Below the pieces are notes generated by a model. It was not told the DNA's origin and did not search any database. It worked only from the letters and a program-made list of their open reading frames with translations. A DNA stretch of 64,000 bases from Desmodus rotundus (taxonomy: Eukaryota > Chordata > Mammalia > Chiroptera > Phyllostomidae): NCBI RefSeq assembly GCF_022682495.2, contig NC_071397.1, forward strand, positions 12,367,082 through 12,431,081, read 5' to 3'. Below, one piece after another: positions 49,700 through 63,196 of the stretch. The position numbers and the translations under genes were made by a program. Every line of letters begins with the position of its first letter. Position 1 is the stretch's first letter.

Positions 49700-50250
49700 A
49701 ATATTCTCAGGAATTAAATATATGCAAACAAAAAGAAAAAATTAAATAGAAGATTTGGGAGAGAAAGTTGAATAAATTTTCTGGAAAATAGAACAAAAAG
49801 GCAGAGATGGAAAATTGCAGAGAGATGATTAAAAATGAATTGGGGATAATTTCAAATATTTCAAAAGAGAGTAGAAAAGATAGAGAGAAGGAACATTTCA
49901 AATAGTCAAGAAAAGTATCCATGAAAGGACCCACGAGGTATCTAACACATGAAATTTCACAACAGTTGGGACAAAGCAGTCTTGAAAGCTTCCAGGGAGA
50001 AAATGAGGACGACATAAAAAAATTAGAAATGAGAATGACTTGGGGCTTATGGAAGCTAGAAAGCAATGAGAGATGCCTTCAAAATTCTGAAGACATTCCA
50101 ACACACCAGTCATTCAAGTGTGAAGGTGCAGTAATGACATTTTCAAACATGCAAGGTCTTGTGAAATTTACCTTTCATGCTTCCCAGGGAAGCTACTGGG
50201 AAACACCCTACGTCAGAACTAGGGAGCACATGTGTTGCTCATCCAAGTCT
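49700..50250 (+). mobile_element. Ancient HAL1/L1 ORF1 fragment
   Basis: A purine-rich stretch is followed by decayed ORF1-type words: GAAATTTCACAACAGTTGGG, TGGAAGCTAGAAAGCAATG, TTCAAGTGTGAAGG and ACATTTTCAAACATGCAAGG. These recall the ORF1 3' region of the old human HAL1 family. The frame is broken repeatedly. It is much older than copies A-C. Confidence 0.5.
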
Positions 50251-52430
50251 CCCGGGCAAGTAAGGAATGGTTATGAGGCCCTGATGGACCCCAGGTCCCC
50301 ATTAGGAGCTCACACCAGGCAGCCCTTTGGCTTTGGTAGAAAACACGTTCTGGGGATTTGGCTTTGGGGCATTTCTGCAGCTATAGCTAGTGGTAGAGAG
50401 GGGCTTAATTGGCCTCTGGTCTTCCAAAAGCAGCCCTCTTATTTCCTGCCCACTCCTTTGTGTACTTGCTGACTCTGAGCTCAGACTTTCCCCCGAGCTC
50501 AGGTGGAAAGAGTGGCTTCCATGGTAGCCTTCCCCTGGACAGGTTTTCTGTTGTGGCTTTATCAGGTCTAGTTTCTCTTTTAACCTGCTCTCAGCATTCA
50601 CTCCATAAGTGACTCAGATTTTGTGGACAACACCCTTTGCTTGGGTTTCAGAGCCATTATGTATATTTTCTTTGGATGACTTTTTTTGGTAATATCTAAG
50701 AGATTTCAGGGTATCAGCTGGGCAGTAAACATGTGTTCCACTGACCATTTTAAAGAAAAAGACTCATAAATAGATGGTTTTGCCCCTCTCCCACATGGCC
50801 ACGTATTGAGGTTCTGCTCAACTAAGTCCCTCAAATGTTTATTATACTTTCCTTCTTACAATGGTCACTTCCTCCATATACTTGTGTATTTTTTTAAACA
50901 GTTAAACATAGGAAAACGTAAACATAGTACTTCACAGTTATGCCTACTACATTTTCTTTACTATTTAGCTGGTCATTATTCCCTCAGTTGAAAATGAGGA
51001 CACCCCATTTACACTGGATTAAGCAAAAGGGAAGTTGCTTGCATCTGAAAAGTCTAAGATGATTTTAGCTTCAGGTATAGTTTGATCCAGGTGCCCAAAT
51101 AATGACATTAAAATCTCATTCCAATCCCTCCTTCACATTCTCTCAATCTTTCAGCTCTCCTTTTCTCTGGATTGCCTTCATTCTTAGGGAGAAAATGGCC
51201 ACATGGAAGCTCTTGGTCTTTCAAGTTTAAATCGTTCAATTTAATAATTTAAGTAGAAAAATATTCTCCTTCCCATGAGTACCTGCAAAAATCCTGGTAT
51301 TGGCTCTGATTTACCTACCTTGGATCATGTGACCATCCTGGGTCATTCACTGTGACTGGGGGATCGGCCAGACCTGAGAAGGTACTGGAACCTCACGCTG
51401 GGAGATCCCAATTGACTTACAGTAGGATGAGTTGGCTCCCTGAAGGAAGTCCAGATGCCACTAACCAGAAGAGGGAACAGGTTAAAAACAACCTAAGTGG
51501 TAAAATCATGAAATGGGTGCCACATGGTTTGCCAGGTATAATACACATTAACATTTTAAGCACTCATCGTGAAAACTTCCAGCACATGTGACCTCTCACA
51601 TACCGGCAGTGCAGGTGACGTGGTTGCTGGGTCTGACAGGTGGAGTGGCCGGCCAGCCGGGGTGAACCGGGGAGAGGCAGGGTCCTCTGCTTAAACCAGT
51701 GCAACTGCATGTTGTAGACAAGGCATTCTTTTAATTTATGAACAGCTGTAAAATTAACATACCTATTTATGAGTACATTTTATTCATTTGAAGGTTCACC
51801 TCCTCAATTTTGGAAAGCTAATGCAAAATTGAGTCGATCATAACAATATGGGCCATCCCTCTGCTATGTTATGGTAAAAAGTACGCAGCCTTGAGAGAGC
51901 GGAGTGTTGTTGAGCCCATCTGAATGGAATATGTGACTGAATCCAGGTAAGGTCTCTACACAACTTTTGAGATTCTGGCAGATAGGTGTGGAGATCTACC
52001 CAGGACAAGCCTGCTATGTAAATTCCCTTGGTTATTAAAACTGCCACCTACCAATCTGGAGTGGTCTACTTCTTTCCTCCATCTTTTCTTGTCTTCCATA
52101 TGTGAGGGCCAATTCCAGATTTCACCAAGGAAACTCCCGAGGTTCAGAACCAGCACTCTACAGCCAGGTTCGTCAGAGTGGGAACAACAGAGTAACGTGG
52201 TTTCCCGCATTCCAGCATGGCATCTGAGGAAAAGGATAAAGTCAGTGGGTTTCTTGGTAGTTCACTTATGCTGACTAGAGATGATAACCTTATTTTTGTT
52301 AGCCCAGTGGACACTGGCCTGCCTGCCTGACACCATCCTGTTATTCCCAGTAACTCTGAGAATGTCTGGTACTCAGAACTCTGGTGTGCTCCTGAGGTTA
52401 CTGCCTTTCTGGAACTCACACTGTAGCTTA
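50251..52430. other. Unassigned intergenic sequence
   Basis: No gene supported; no clear repeat. The plus frame to 50472 is a chance continuation of the retroelement stretch. Confidence 0.35.
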
Positions 52431-52441
52431 TCAGAAGCACT

Positions 52442-52644
52442 ATTTTTTCCAAATTTTTATTAAATTATGGGGGTGACTTTGGTTAATAGGACCACAGGGC
52501 TCAGGTGTACATTTCTATGGTACAAGATCTGTATATTGCACTGGGTGCCCACCACCCAAAGTCAAACCTGCTACTCAGGTGTATAAGAAAAGACGAAACA
52601 CTGCAGTTTACAGCATGGATGGACCTTGAGAATATTATGCTACG
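52442..52644. mobile_element. L1 insertion inverted by twin priming
   Basis: The left part (about 52442-52580) is an L1 3'UTR on the minus strand, with its T-rich tail at the left edge. The right part (about 52581-52644) is the end of L1 ORF2 on the plus strand (GCATGGATGGACCTTGAGAA). Both lie between one 11-bp duplication, TCAGAAGCACT, at 52431-52441 and 52645-52655, so this is one insertion of 203 bp. Confidence 0.8.
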
Positions 52645-52879
52645 TCAGAAGCACTTTTGCTGGTGGCCATTGGCAGGGCTTTGTCTGAGCCCGAATCATG
52701 GCAGTAATACCTGGGTGTTTTAGTCAAAACAGCGAGGTCAGAAAGTGGGAAGAAGGGCTGTGGATAGGGACAGCGAAGGCAGCTTGGTCAAACTAATGAT
52801 TGCCTGCAGGAAGGAAATTATACACTTTGAGCACTTTTTGGGTGACCACTCTACACACAGAAGCAGTTATAAGTGTTTG

Positions 52880-53035
52880 CTCTGCTAAGACTTGAGTGCT
52901 TTTTAAACTGCACCATGCAGAGCAGTAACGGGAGGGAGGATCTTGTTAAGACGTAGGTTCTGATTCAGTAGGTCACGGGAGGGGCGGAGGCTCCGAGTGC
53001 TAACCAGCCCCCAGGGGATGCTGGTGCTGACGTGG
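52880..53035. mobile_element. hAT-Charlie-type fragment
   Basis: CTTGTTAAGACGTAGGTTCTGATTCAGTAGG-like words (broken here as GTAGGTTCTGATTCAGTAGG) and CCCCAGGGGATGCTGGTGCT resemble an old MER hAT element. Confidence 0.5.
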
Positions 53036-53059
53036 GCAGTGCATGGAACACTCTTTGAG

Positions 53060-53235
53060 TATCACGTCTTCGAGTCACTCTTTGGGGCTTCAGTTGCCTC
53101 ACGGGTACAATGTGATGTCAGTGCCTTCCTCAGAGGACCCTTGAGAGAATTAGAGAAGCAAGTCCAGAACGTAGAAGAGGACCTGACACGGAGTGAACAC
53201 TCCAAAATGATGACCATTACTTATGAAAAATGAAG
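53060..53235 (+). mobile_element. MIR SINE
   Basis: GGCTTCAGTTGCCTCACGGG, then CCCTTGAGAGAATTAGAG and ACACGGAGTGAACACTCC match the 3' half of MIR. Confidence 0.6.
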
Positions 53236-53344
53236 CAGTGAAATCACCAGCATGAAGACTAAGTCAAGTGTGACTCACCTGCTCCACCTGGGACTTCGTG
53301 CACAAAAGTGTTGGTCGTGGACTTCCTAGTGCCCAGCTCCTAAA

Positions 53345-53490
53345 ATGTTTGTTCACTTAATCCCTCCTATCTCTACGGAATAGGTACTAGTATTCTGCCT
53401 CTTGGCAGGTGTGCAAACCAAGACTTAGTCTAAGAAACTTGCAGAAGACCACGGGTTTACTGAGCAGCAGAACTGGGGTCGTGTGGCACC
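53345..53490 (-). mobile_element. MIR SINE
   Basis: Reverse-complement MIR: CACTTAATCCCTCCTATC, GTGTGCAAACCAAGAC and AGCAGCAGAACTGGGG. Confidence 0.5.
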
Positions 53491-53549
53491 AAAATTTGTG
53501 AACTTAGTCACGGACTTTAGTAGTTTGCCTAAAGGCAGGTACACCATCT

Positions 53550-54434
53550 CTATGCCTCTCCCATACACGAGGCTGGGTCAACAGTGGCATACAGGGTCCT
53601 GATTTTCTTGCCACAGACCCCTCTGTGTTTTTCATGATGGCCCCAACCATATCTGAAGAGGTGTTCATCGTCTCCCTCACGGCCCAGCAGAGTTGGGAGC
53701 AGCCCTCCTTCCTGCTCAGTGACACTTGTCACCAGCACTGCTTCTGTGTCCACCATGCACTCAGCCACCCAACACAGAGAAAGCAGACTAGAGCTTTGCT
53801 GTGCTGCTTTTGGAAAAGTTACTAACCCCGGGTAAGTCTTGTCCATGTCAGAGATGCAAAGGCAATGGATGGATGGAAAAGGGTTGTACAGTTCCGGAGA
53901 GCTGCAAGTGCTGGAGAGAATGAGGATGTAATACTGTGCTAGGCCAGTCTCTCTGGGAAGACGTGCACACAGGAGTTGTGTAGGGAAGCCTGTGGTGTCA
54001 CACCCGTGGGGGCGTGAAGGAAGTATGTTTAGGCAGAGGAAAGAGTTGAACTGAGACGCAGAGGCCTCAGGCAGTCTCATAAGTAGCTCTGGAGCTGGGG
54101 TGGCCCTGGAGTAGTCGTACCGGGCCGTCCCACTACTATAAGACCAGTCACCGTGTACAGGCTCTCCCTGGGGTGGAGGGTCTCTCCATCTGAGTGCCAT
54201 GCCTGGCCACTCAGTGGAGTCATGAGCCACCAACATCCCAGTATGTGGGGTCATGAGCGCCTCCACCCTGAAGGGGGCGCTGGGACGTATGACGCAGCAC
54301 ACACTGCAACACATCACGTGAGCTGTTAGGTGCTGACTTGGCAGCATTATGAGAACAGTGATAAATCTTGCTTTAGGAATAACTGATGCCATAGGCAAAT
54401 CCAAAGACTGTTCAGGGAATAATAATGTTTTCAC
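53550..54434 (-). other. Unexplained 294-codon open frame
   Basis: This is the longest uninterrupted frame outside ENPP5. The protein starts MKTLLFPEQSLDLPMASV and ends YATVDPASCMGEA. I recognise no domain, signal peptide or catalytic motif. The composition is mixed, with no membrane helix of convincing length. No splice sites or promoter are evident. It may be part of an old retroelement whose antisense or sense strand happens to be open, a processed pseudogene of an unknown gene, or chance in a GC-moderate stretch. I do not claim it is a gene. Confidence 0.2.
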
Positions 54435-54636
54435 TAATAATGGCAGTTAGTCAAGGAGGCCCTAGTCACGCCCAGCCCTTAAAGTTTTCAAACTCAATTA
54501 TTGGATGAGAATGAAAAATAAGACAAAAGAACCAGAGAGGTAGTATACATTAAAACCTTTAGCACAAAGTATTTCAACCATTTCGGCCTATTCTGGAGTT
54601 CCTATCTCCAGCTTATACCAAATGTACTTGAGTGCT

Positions 54637-54662
<26 letters not shown>
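54637..54662. repeat. (CA)13 microsatellite
   Basis: An uninterrupted CA tract, followed by GACACTCC. Confidence 0.9.
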
Positions 54663-54667
<5 letters not shown>

Positions 54668-55194
54668 TCCACCTTGGACTTGGCTTCCTTTTACAGACGT
54701 AAAACCTCCTGAATCAACTCCAGCTACATTTCTCTGGGCAATCTTTGAAGGGAGCAGATAAGTGAGTTTGACAGAAAACTTTTTGCTTGAAATTTTCCCT
54801 TCTCAGATTGCATAAATTTAAGGGGAAAGTCTGCCAAGTGTTCAGTGACTCTCCGCATGGTGGCTTCTGGCAGGGACACACTGTACCAGCAGCTAAATGA
54901 ATGTTTTCCTGAATCAGTGACTTATCATTCTTTATCACCCACTCTGTTCCCCCTTGCTTGCACCAAGGCCTTTTAAATGACTTGGGGAAGGATAGAAAAG
55001 AGCAGCAAACTGTTCTGGAACCGTGAACGGCACTGCGCACTGACATCAGTTGCTGTGAGTGTGTTTGGTAGATAAGACGGCAGTGAGGAACACCGCTAGT
55101 CAAAGCTATCTTTTCAAGCCTAGAGTGGGCAGCAGGGCCCCCAAACAGACTCTCTGGACCTTTAGGACTGTGGCTTTGTGTCAGGAAGCTATTA

Positions 55195-55473
55195 TGAGAA
55201 CAGAATGTCTCACAATAAATTGAGTCATATAATTCCCCTGCTAAAACCCTTCTCGTTGTGCTTAAAATAAATTCCAACCCCCCCTAGCATGGCCTACCAA
55301 GCTCTGCAAAGCCCAGAACCTGACCCTTTGCCAACCTCATTCAGGGCCCACAATCTCTGCCTTTCTGCCACACTGGTGATACCCTTTAGGTTCCTCCAAC
55401 ATAAGAAGGCCTTTTCAGTCCATGGCCAGCACCCTGCTGGTTCCTTTTTCCGTTCAGCTTCAATGTCACCTTT
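55195..55473 (+). mobile_element. L2 LINE, left part (interrupted)
   Basis: CATATAATTCCCCTGCTAAA, ATGGCCTACCAAGCTCTGC, GCCACACTGGTGATACCC and AGCTTCAATGTCACCTTT are L2 3'-region words in order. The element continues at 57358 after the HAL1 copy C insertion. Confidence 0.75.
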
Positions 55474-57357
55474 AAAAAAATGTATTGATTATGCTATTAC
55501 AGTTGTCCCATTTCCCCTTCTTTATCACCCTCCACCCTGCACACCCCCTCCCACTCATATTCCCCCCTCTTTAGTTCATGTCTGTGGGTCATATATATAA
55601 GTTCTTTGGCTCCTACGTTTCCTATACTATTCTTAATCTCCGTCTGTCTTCTACTTACTGTTTATGCTACTGATTCTCTATACCTTCCCCTGTCTCTCCC
55701 CACCCACTCCCCTGTTGATAACCCTCCATGTGATGTCCATTTCTGTGGTTCTGTTCCTGTTTTAGTTGTTTGCTTAGTTTGCTTTTGTTTTTGTTTTAGG
55801 TTCAGTTGTTAATAACTGTAAGTTTGTTGTCATTTTACTCTTCATAGTTTTGATCTTCTTTTTCTTAGATAAGTCCCTTTAACATTTCATATAACAAGGG
55901 CTTGGTGATGAGGAACTCCTTTAACTTGACCTTACCTGGGTAGCACTTTATCTGCCCTTCCATTCTAAATGATAGCTTAGCTGGATAGAGTAATCTTGGA
56001 TGTAGGTCCTTGCCTTTTATGACTTCGAATACTTCTTTCCAGCCCCTTCTTGCCTGCAAGGTTTCTTTGGAGAAATCAGCTGATAGTCTTATGGGAACTC
56101 TTTTGTAGGTAACTGTCTCCTTTGTTCTTGCTGCTTTTAAGATTCTCTCATCTTTAATCTTGGGTAACTAATGATGATGTGCCTTGGTGTGTTCCTCCTT
56201 GGGTCCAACTTCTTTGGGACTCTCTGAGCTTCCTGGACCTCCCGGAATTCTATTTCCTCTGCCAGATTGGGGAAGTTCTTCATTATTTGTTCAAATAAGT
56301 TTTCGATTTCTTGCTCTTCCTCTTCTCCTTCTGGCACCCCTATGATTTGGATGTTGGGACATTTAAAGATGTCCTGAAGGTTCCTAAGCCTCTCTTCATT
56401 TTTTTGAATTCTTGATTCCTCATTCTGTTCTGGTTGAATGCTTATTTCTTCCTTCTGATCCATACCATTGATTTGAGTCCTGATTTCCTTCCCATCATTG
56501 TTGGTTCCCTGTACATTTTCCTTTATTTCACGTAGCATATTCTTCATTTTTTAAATCTAATTTGTGACCATACTCAACCAATTCTGTGAGTATCCTGATT
56601 ACCAGTGTTTTGAACTGTGCATTTGATAGGTTGGCTATCTCTTCATTGCTTAGTTGTATTTTTTTCTGGAGCTTTGATCTGTTCTTTCATTTGGGCCATT
56701 TTTTTTTTTTTAATCTGGACACGCCTGTTACATATCAGGGGCGGAGCCTTAGGTGTTCACCAGGGCGGGGCAACTCACATCACTGGGTTGTGATGCTGTA
56801 TGTGGGGGAGGGGTCCGAGAGGGAACAATGACGCTAGCTGTCGGTTTTCAGTCACTTCCCCCGCCACCCACAGTCCCGTTGGGCCCTTCTGGTGCTGATT
56901 CCCAATGGGTGGGCTTGTCTAAGTTCTAGGACCCTGTGGGTCTCTCCAATGAACTCTCCTGTGAGCCTGGGAGTTTCTCCTGCTGCAGCCTCACCCCCCA
57001 CAGGTGTTTTCAGTCAGAGGCTTTGAGGCTTTATTTCCCTGAGCTGGAAGCCTGGGTTGCATGGTCTGTCTTACTCCCCAGTTGTACCTCCAGGCTTATC
57101 CGCACACAAATGTGGGACCTCCCAGTCTGCAATCCAGTGTCTTGCTGCAAATCCTCTCTGTCAAGCTGCCTGTCTCCACCCCTCCTACCGTTCTGGATGA
57201 ATGTTTCTTCTTTAACTCCTTGGTTGTCAGAATTCCATACAGTTCGATTTTCTGTCAGTTCTGGTTGTTTTTTATTTTTAAATTTGTTGTTTTCCATCTT
57301 TTGGCTGTGCAAAGAGGCACAGTGTATATACCTATGCCTCCATCTTGGCTGGAAGTC
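55474..57357 (-). mobile_element. HAL1 (half-L1) retrotransposon, copy C
   Basis: Minus-strand element of 1884 bp. Its 5' end is GACTTCCAGCCAAGATGGAG, complementary to the plus strand just left of 57358. A GC-rich 5' region of about 650 bp is followed by ORF1 (about 56700 to 55865) and a 3' region of about 390 bp ending TAGCATAATCAATACAT. There is no ORF2. A perfect 13-bp duplication, CAATGTCACCTTT, lies at 55461-55473 and 57358-57370. It is inserted inside an L2 element. Confidence 0.88.
55865..56547 (-). pseudogene. ORF1 of HAL1 copy C, nearly open but frameshifted
   Basis: A frame of 136 codons (56547-56137) covers the coiled-coil end and RRM of L1 ORF1p, including IGVPEGEEEEQEIENLFEQ and EVQEAQRVPKKLDPR. 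A shift near 56140 moves the C-terminal domain (ARRGWKEVFEVIKGKDLHPR and following) to another frame at 56059-55865. A second break lies upstream of 56547. It is better preserved than in copies A and B. Confidence 0.8.
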
Positions 57358-57625
57358 CAATGTCACCTTTTAAGAGGGGCCTTCCCCGTCCATGACCCTT
57401 CACTTTTATTTTCTATTCTCACAGTGTGTTCTTGCTTTTCTTCACTGTGTTCACCTACCTGAATTTGTAGTTATTCATTTACTTATTTCTTTGTTTATGG
57501 TCGCTTTCCCGTGCTTGCTTTTACTCTGTGAATGGCAAGGACCCTGATATCTACCAGTTCACCCCTGGAAACCCAGTGTCAGGCACACGGTAGGTCCTTG
57601 GTAAATATTTGTCATTGGAGCGAAC
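57358..57625 (+). mobile_element. L2 LINE, right part
   Basis: Continuation of the L2 at 55195: CACCTTTTAAGAGGGGCCTT, ATTTACTTATTTCTTTGTTT, and the terminal words AGTGTCAGGCACACGGTAGG and GGTAAATATTTGTC. Confidence 0.75.
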
Positions 57626-57779
57626 AGGGTCTCATCTGGTGCTGCAGTCCAATGCTTTCTATTTTCTAAAATCATACAGATTTTACAGGAGACTTCGTAT
57701 GTACGGAGAGATCTCACAGACATACGCTGGATGTATTTTTAGGATGAGGGGACATTCCAAATTATTTTCACAGCTAATG

Positions 57780-58865
57780 GCTCCTTCCGCCTGTTCTCAC
57801 GGTGGTTTGTTTCACTTGAGGTATAATTTACACACGGTGTTGCCCCAATTTTAAATGAATTTTACAGGTGTGCACCTCCACAGAGCTCTAGATGGAGATG
57901 TAGAATGTTCACTGCACCCCAGAAGGCTCCCACGTGTCCCCTGTCAATCACTATCTCTGGAAGGTAACCACTGTTATTTCTATCGATATTGGTCAGGGCT
58001 ATTTCTTACCATCGTAAGTGGAGTCATACATCATGCACTCTTTCGTGTCTTTTTTTTTTTTTTCTCAAAAGGATGACTTTGAGGTCGATGTCCTGGTGAT
58101 TCATGGTTTTTATCGCTTCGCAATGTCCTTTGTGTGAATGCACCCGTGCTCGTTTACCCATTCTGCTGTGGAAGGGCGTTTGGGCTGTGGCCTGCTGCAG
58201 GCTCCCCTAAGCAGCACTGCCGGGGGAGGTTGTTGTGCCCCTGCTTTGGCAGATGTGAAAACCCGTGTCTGCCGAACGTATACCCTGGAGTGAGCGGCTC
58301 CCACAGAGGTAAGTGTTTGCGTAGCCTTGGTGCAGATTCCCAGTCGTCCAAGGTGGTGGCACCAGCCCATACTGGGCCTCGCTCCATGTTGTCACCAACA
58401 CTTCACATGTCCCCATACGCAATCCCAGCCATTCTGATGGGTGTGTGGTGTAGCCCTTCGAGATTTTGATTTGCCTTTCTCTGATGAGAAATGACGCTGA
58501 ACACTTTATAATGTGTAAGGGTCACATGGGTATTTCAGGTATGAGTGTGTATGCATAAATTGCCAACATATGTAAAGTGTGTATTAAGTATTTTGACCAT
58601 AAAAAAAATGAATTACCTGCCTTTTCCTTATTGACTTGTAGGAGGGTTTTTGCTTGTTTGTTGTACATTTTGGGTATGAGTTATTTAACACCTATACGTA
58701 GTGCAAATATCTAAATATCTTTTTGCAGTCTGTGGCTTTCCTTTCTTACAAAAGCGTCATCTGATGAGCGGATGCTCTTAATTTTAATGAAATGCAGTGT
58801 ACCCATCTTTTTTTATTTTTTATGATAGTGTTTTGTCTTCTATGTGGCATTTTGCCCACCCTGAG
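57780..58865 (-). mobile_element. Old L1 ORF2/3' fragment
   Basis: Antisense L1M sequence across more than 1 kb: ATTTTACAGGTGTGCACC, CACCCCAGAAGGCTCCC, GCCATTCTGATGGGTGTGTG, TTGATTTGCCTTTCTCTGATG and TTTTGCAGTCTGTGGC. It is highly diverged. Confidence 0.7.
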
Positions 58866-59454
58866 TCTCCAGGGTGCTAGTACACTTGAGATGGCTTTTC
58901 GGACGAAGAAGGTGCAAAGCTGACGATAAATGGGCCGTCCCACCTCCCTGACCAGAGCCCAACCCGTCCGCCCAGCCTTGTCCCAAGTCCTCCTCCTTCA
59001 GGAGGTGGTGGCCGACCAGCTTCTCCCTCCATGCACACCCGGGAAAGCTCCGGCAAGCGCGCGATCCCCGCCGTGACCACCCCCACGCGGCCGGCTGCAA
59101 GGAATCAACCACACGGACAGGGTCATTCACCAGGTATATTTGAAGTAGAAGCTCTGTGAGCTATACACGTGCACGAATGATTCAGTTGGTGGAAATCACC
59201 CCCTCCCCCCATATTTAAACTCTTCAAACGTAAAACAGTGCTAAAGAGGTTTGCATAATGTGCGTCATGGAAATGCTGAGGCAGTTCTGACTTGCACAGT
59301 GCTAGGAACATCCTCCGAACCGCTTCCCGCCTCCAGCGAAAAGTCCCTCCTCTCCCTCCCAAAGCCCCATCTAGTGACAGAATTGCTTCGTCGGAGGCCC
59401 ACTCACATGGACACTTTGCAGTCAAGTTCACCAAAGCTAACCGTTTAGGCCACA

Positions 59455-61495
59455 CGCTCCACTGAGCTTTTATTTTATGGCTACACAGACCGGTTTCAAC
59501 TTTTACTAAATGTGGTTGGAAGTGCCTGATGTACCTGTTTTTAAACATTGTTAATCCATTTCCAGATATTTTCTCTCACCCAGATTTTCTTTAACACCTG
59601 CGTTCTGAACATTCCGAGTAGTTCACAAAGTCAACCGGCAGGTGATTGGGAAGACTCAGCACAAAACGACCCACTGGGCCCTTCTCTGCCCATCTCACTA
59701 GCGGAGGGCGGCATGTCTTCCACTAGAGGGCGACAGCTCCCCACTACTACGTCCAATCTCTCCTTCCTCACCGAAACATGAAAACCTCCACAGCAAAGGA
59801 AAGTCAGAAGCATTTGCTTATTGTACACTGCTCAGATCTTATTTTCAAGAGGAGCCTTCATTTTTCTTATGAAAACTCGGGACTTGACCAGCAATGCTGT
59901 CCTCAGTTTCACCTATACTGTGTCCAGTACTATATTGCTATATTCACAGTAGAACGGACTTGAATTTCTGAGTGATCAGTCTATGTTTTAAGTTTCTGAT
60001 AAAACTAACATACACCTTAGTCAAAAACCACAACAATCCTGCCATAGGTCGGCTGTGTTACTGTTCTCGCGTGTTTTTTTCTGAGGCTTGGGTAATGAAA
60101 GTATTTCCCCACTCGTCGTAATTGGCATTAGCATCTAAAGTAATTCATTGAAGTACAGGAGTAGACGAGGCCTGGCACATGTAGCAGAAGGTAATGGTTC
60201 TATAGGTGTATGTTCTGTAATGCACTTTGGGCTAGAGAAATAGAAAAGTCACACGTGACGAAAACAAATAGGTTTCTGGGCAATATGGGCATTGCATGAG
60301 TAGTGTTACCTACCATCCTTCACCTTTTAATACGCTCGGCAGCTGCTGCATTCTGCAGATTTGGCTTCAGCCGAAGTGTCTACAACTGACATCAGCATCT
60401 TTATTTTAACACAAGGCGTCTTGATAGCAAAGATGTTGGCTAATCATTTATATACTGGCATGAGAAGTTTTTTGCCCGTTCAAAATTCAGCATTATCCAT
60501 AATAGACTGTAATATTATCTGATTATCTGTATTAGTATATGAATGCATTCATCAGCAATGCACAGATTATGCTTGTAAGCAGCAAATGGCTGAGCAATCA
60601 CTAAATAAAAAACATCCAGATTTTAAAAGCACAGCTGACACATTTGTACAAATATACAAAGAGAAAAAAACAATCGTTCAGACACCATGAAACTTTTGTA
60701 ATAAATAGGTTTGTCTGAAATCAGTCTCTATCACCCTGGACAAGCCTCCCCATCGAGGCTGGGAAAGTTCTGTGTGGAAGTGGTGTTCAAAATCTACTGA
60801 GGAGTATCTTTGGGGCCAAGCTCAATTTTGCCTCCAGGAATTCTGATAGAGCTATGAAGTATTGACTCAGAATAGTGACTATACTCAGACTTGTTGAGCT
60901 GGACGATGCTGATAATTTTCCTAATCTACATAGGACATGGCTGGATGCTTACAGTCTGTGAGTTAATAGTACATCCTCAAATCATGAAAATAAATGCTGG
61001 TGATCATGCATGTCCTGGGAATGTCGGGATGCAGAGGACTGAGTGAGACCAGATAGGGATATCTCATGCAGTCAAAGTCAAGTTTAATTATGGTCCTACT
61101 TAAGTGGCCAGGAATAAACAACACACACACACACCAGGACTGGGACCGTCACAGCTCACAAACAACACAGGTGCTATTTGTCACTGATGTCTCTGGCTTG
61201 GATCACCACGAGAGAATGAAGATACAGGCTGTGCTGATTGTTTAATAAGAAAATACTACTTTTTCCCCCTAGAACCTTCTACCTAAATAATGGATTACAC
61301 TTGATGGGTATGATATGATCAGGAAACATATCACCTTTCCTAGCCCTTTTGTCTGAGAGGCTTGATTACAAGGGAGGAATCTCAAACAACCGAACACCCA
61401 GTGATTTAAAGGCAATTTTTTTTTCAACAAACAACGGGAGGGGAAAAGCGTGATAAAGAGGAGACAGATATTATCGTCGAGGCGGAGTGGTGAGC
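59455..61495 (-). other. RCAN2: Probable RCAN2 3'UTR
   Basis: About 2 kb of mostly unique, AT-rich sequence follows the RCAN2 stop. On the minus strand AATAAA appears at 60400-60405 and at 59469-59474. The second gives a UTR of about 2.0 kb, near the length I remember for the gene. A (CA)n tract lies at about 61117-61134. The exact poly(A) site is not known. Confidence 0.45.
61117..61134. repeat. (CA)n microsatellite
   Basis: About eight to nine CA units in the presumed RCAN2 3'UTR. Confidence 0.75.

Positions 61496-63196
<1,701 letters not shown>

Noticed and set aside
49921..50472. 183-codon plus frame
   Set aside because: Its first half lies in another frame of a decayed retroelement ORF1, so it is not a gene.
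54714..55277. 187-codon minus frame
   Set aside because: Runs partly antisense to the L2 element, and no domain is recognised.
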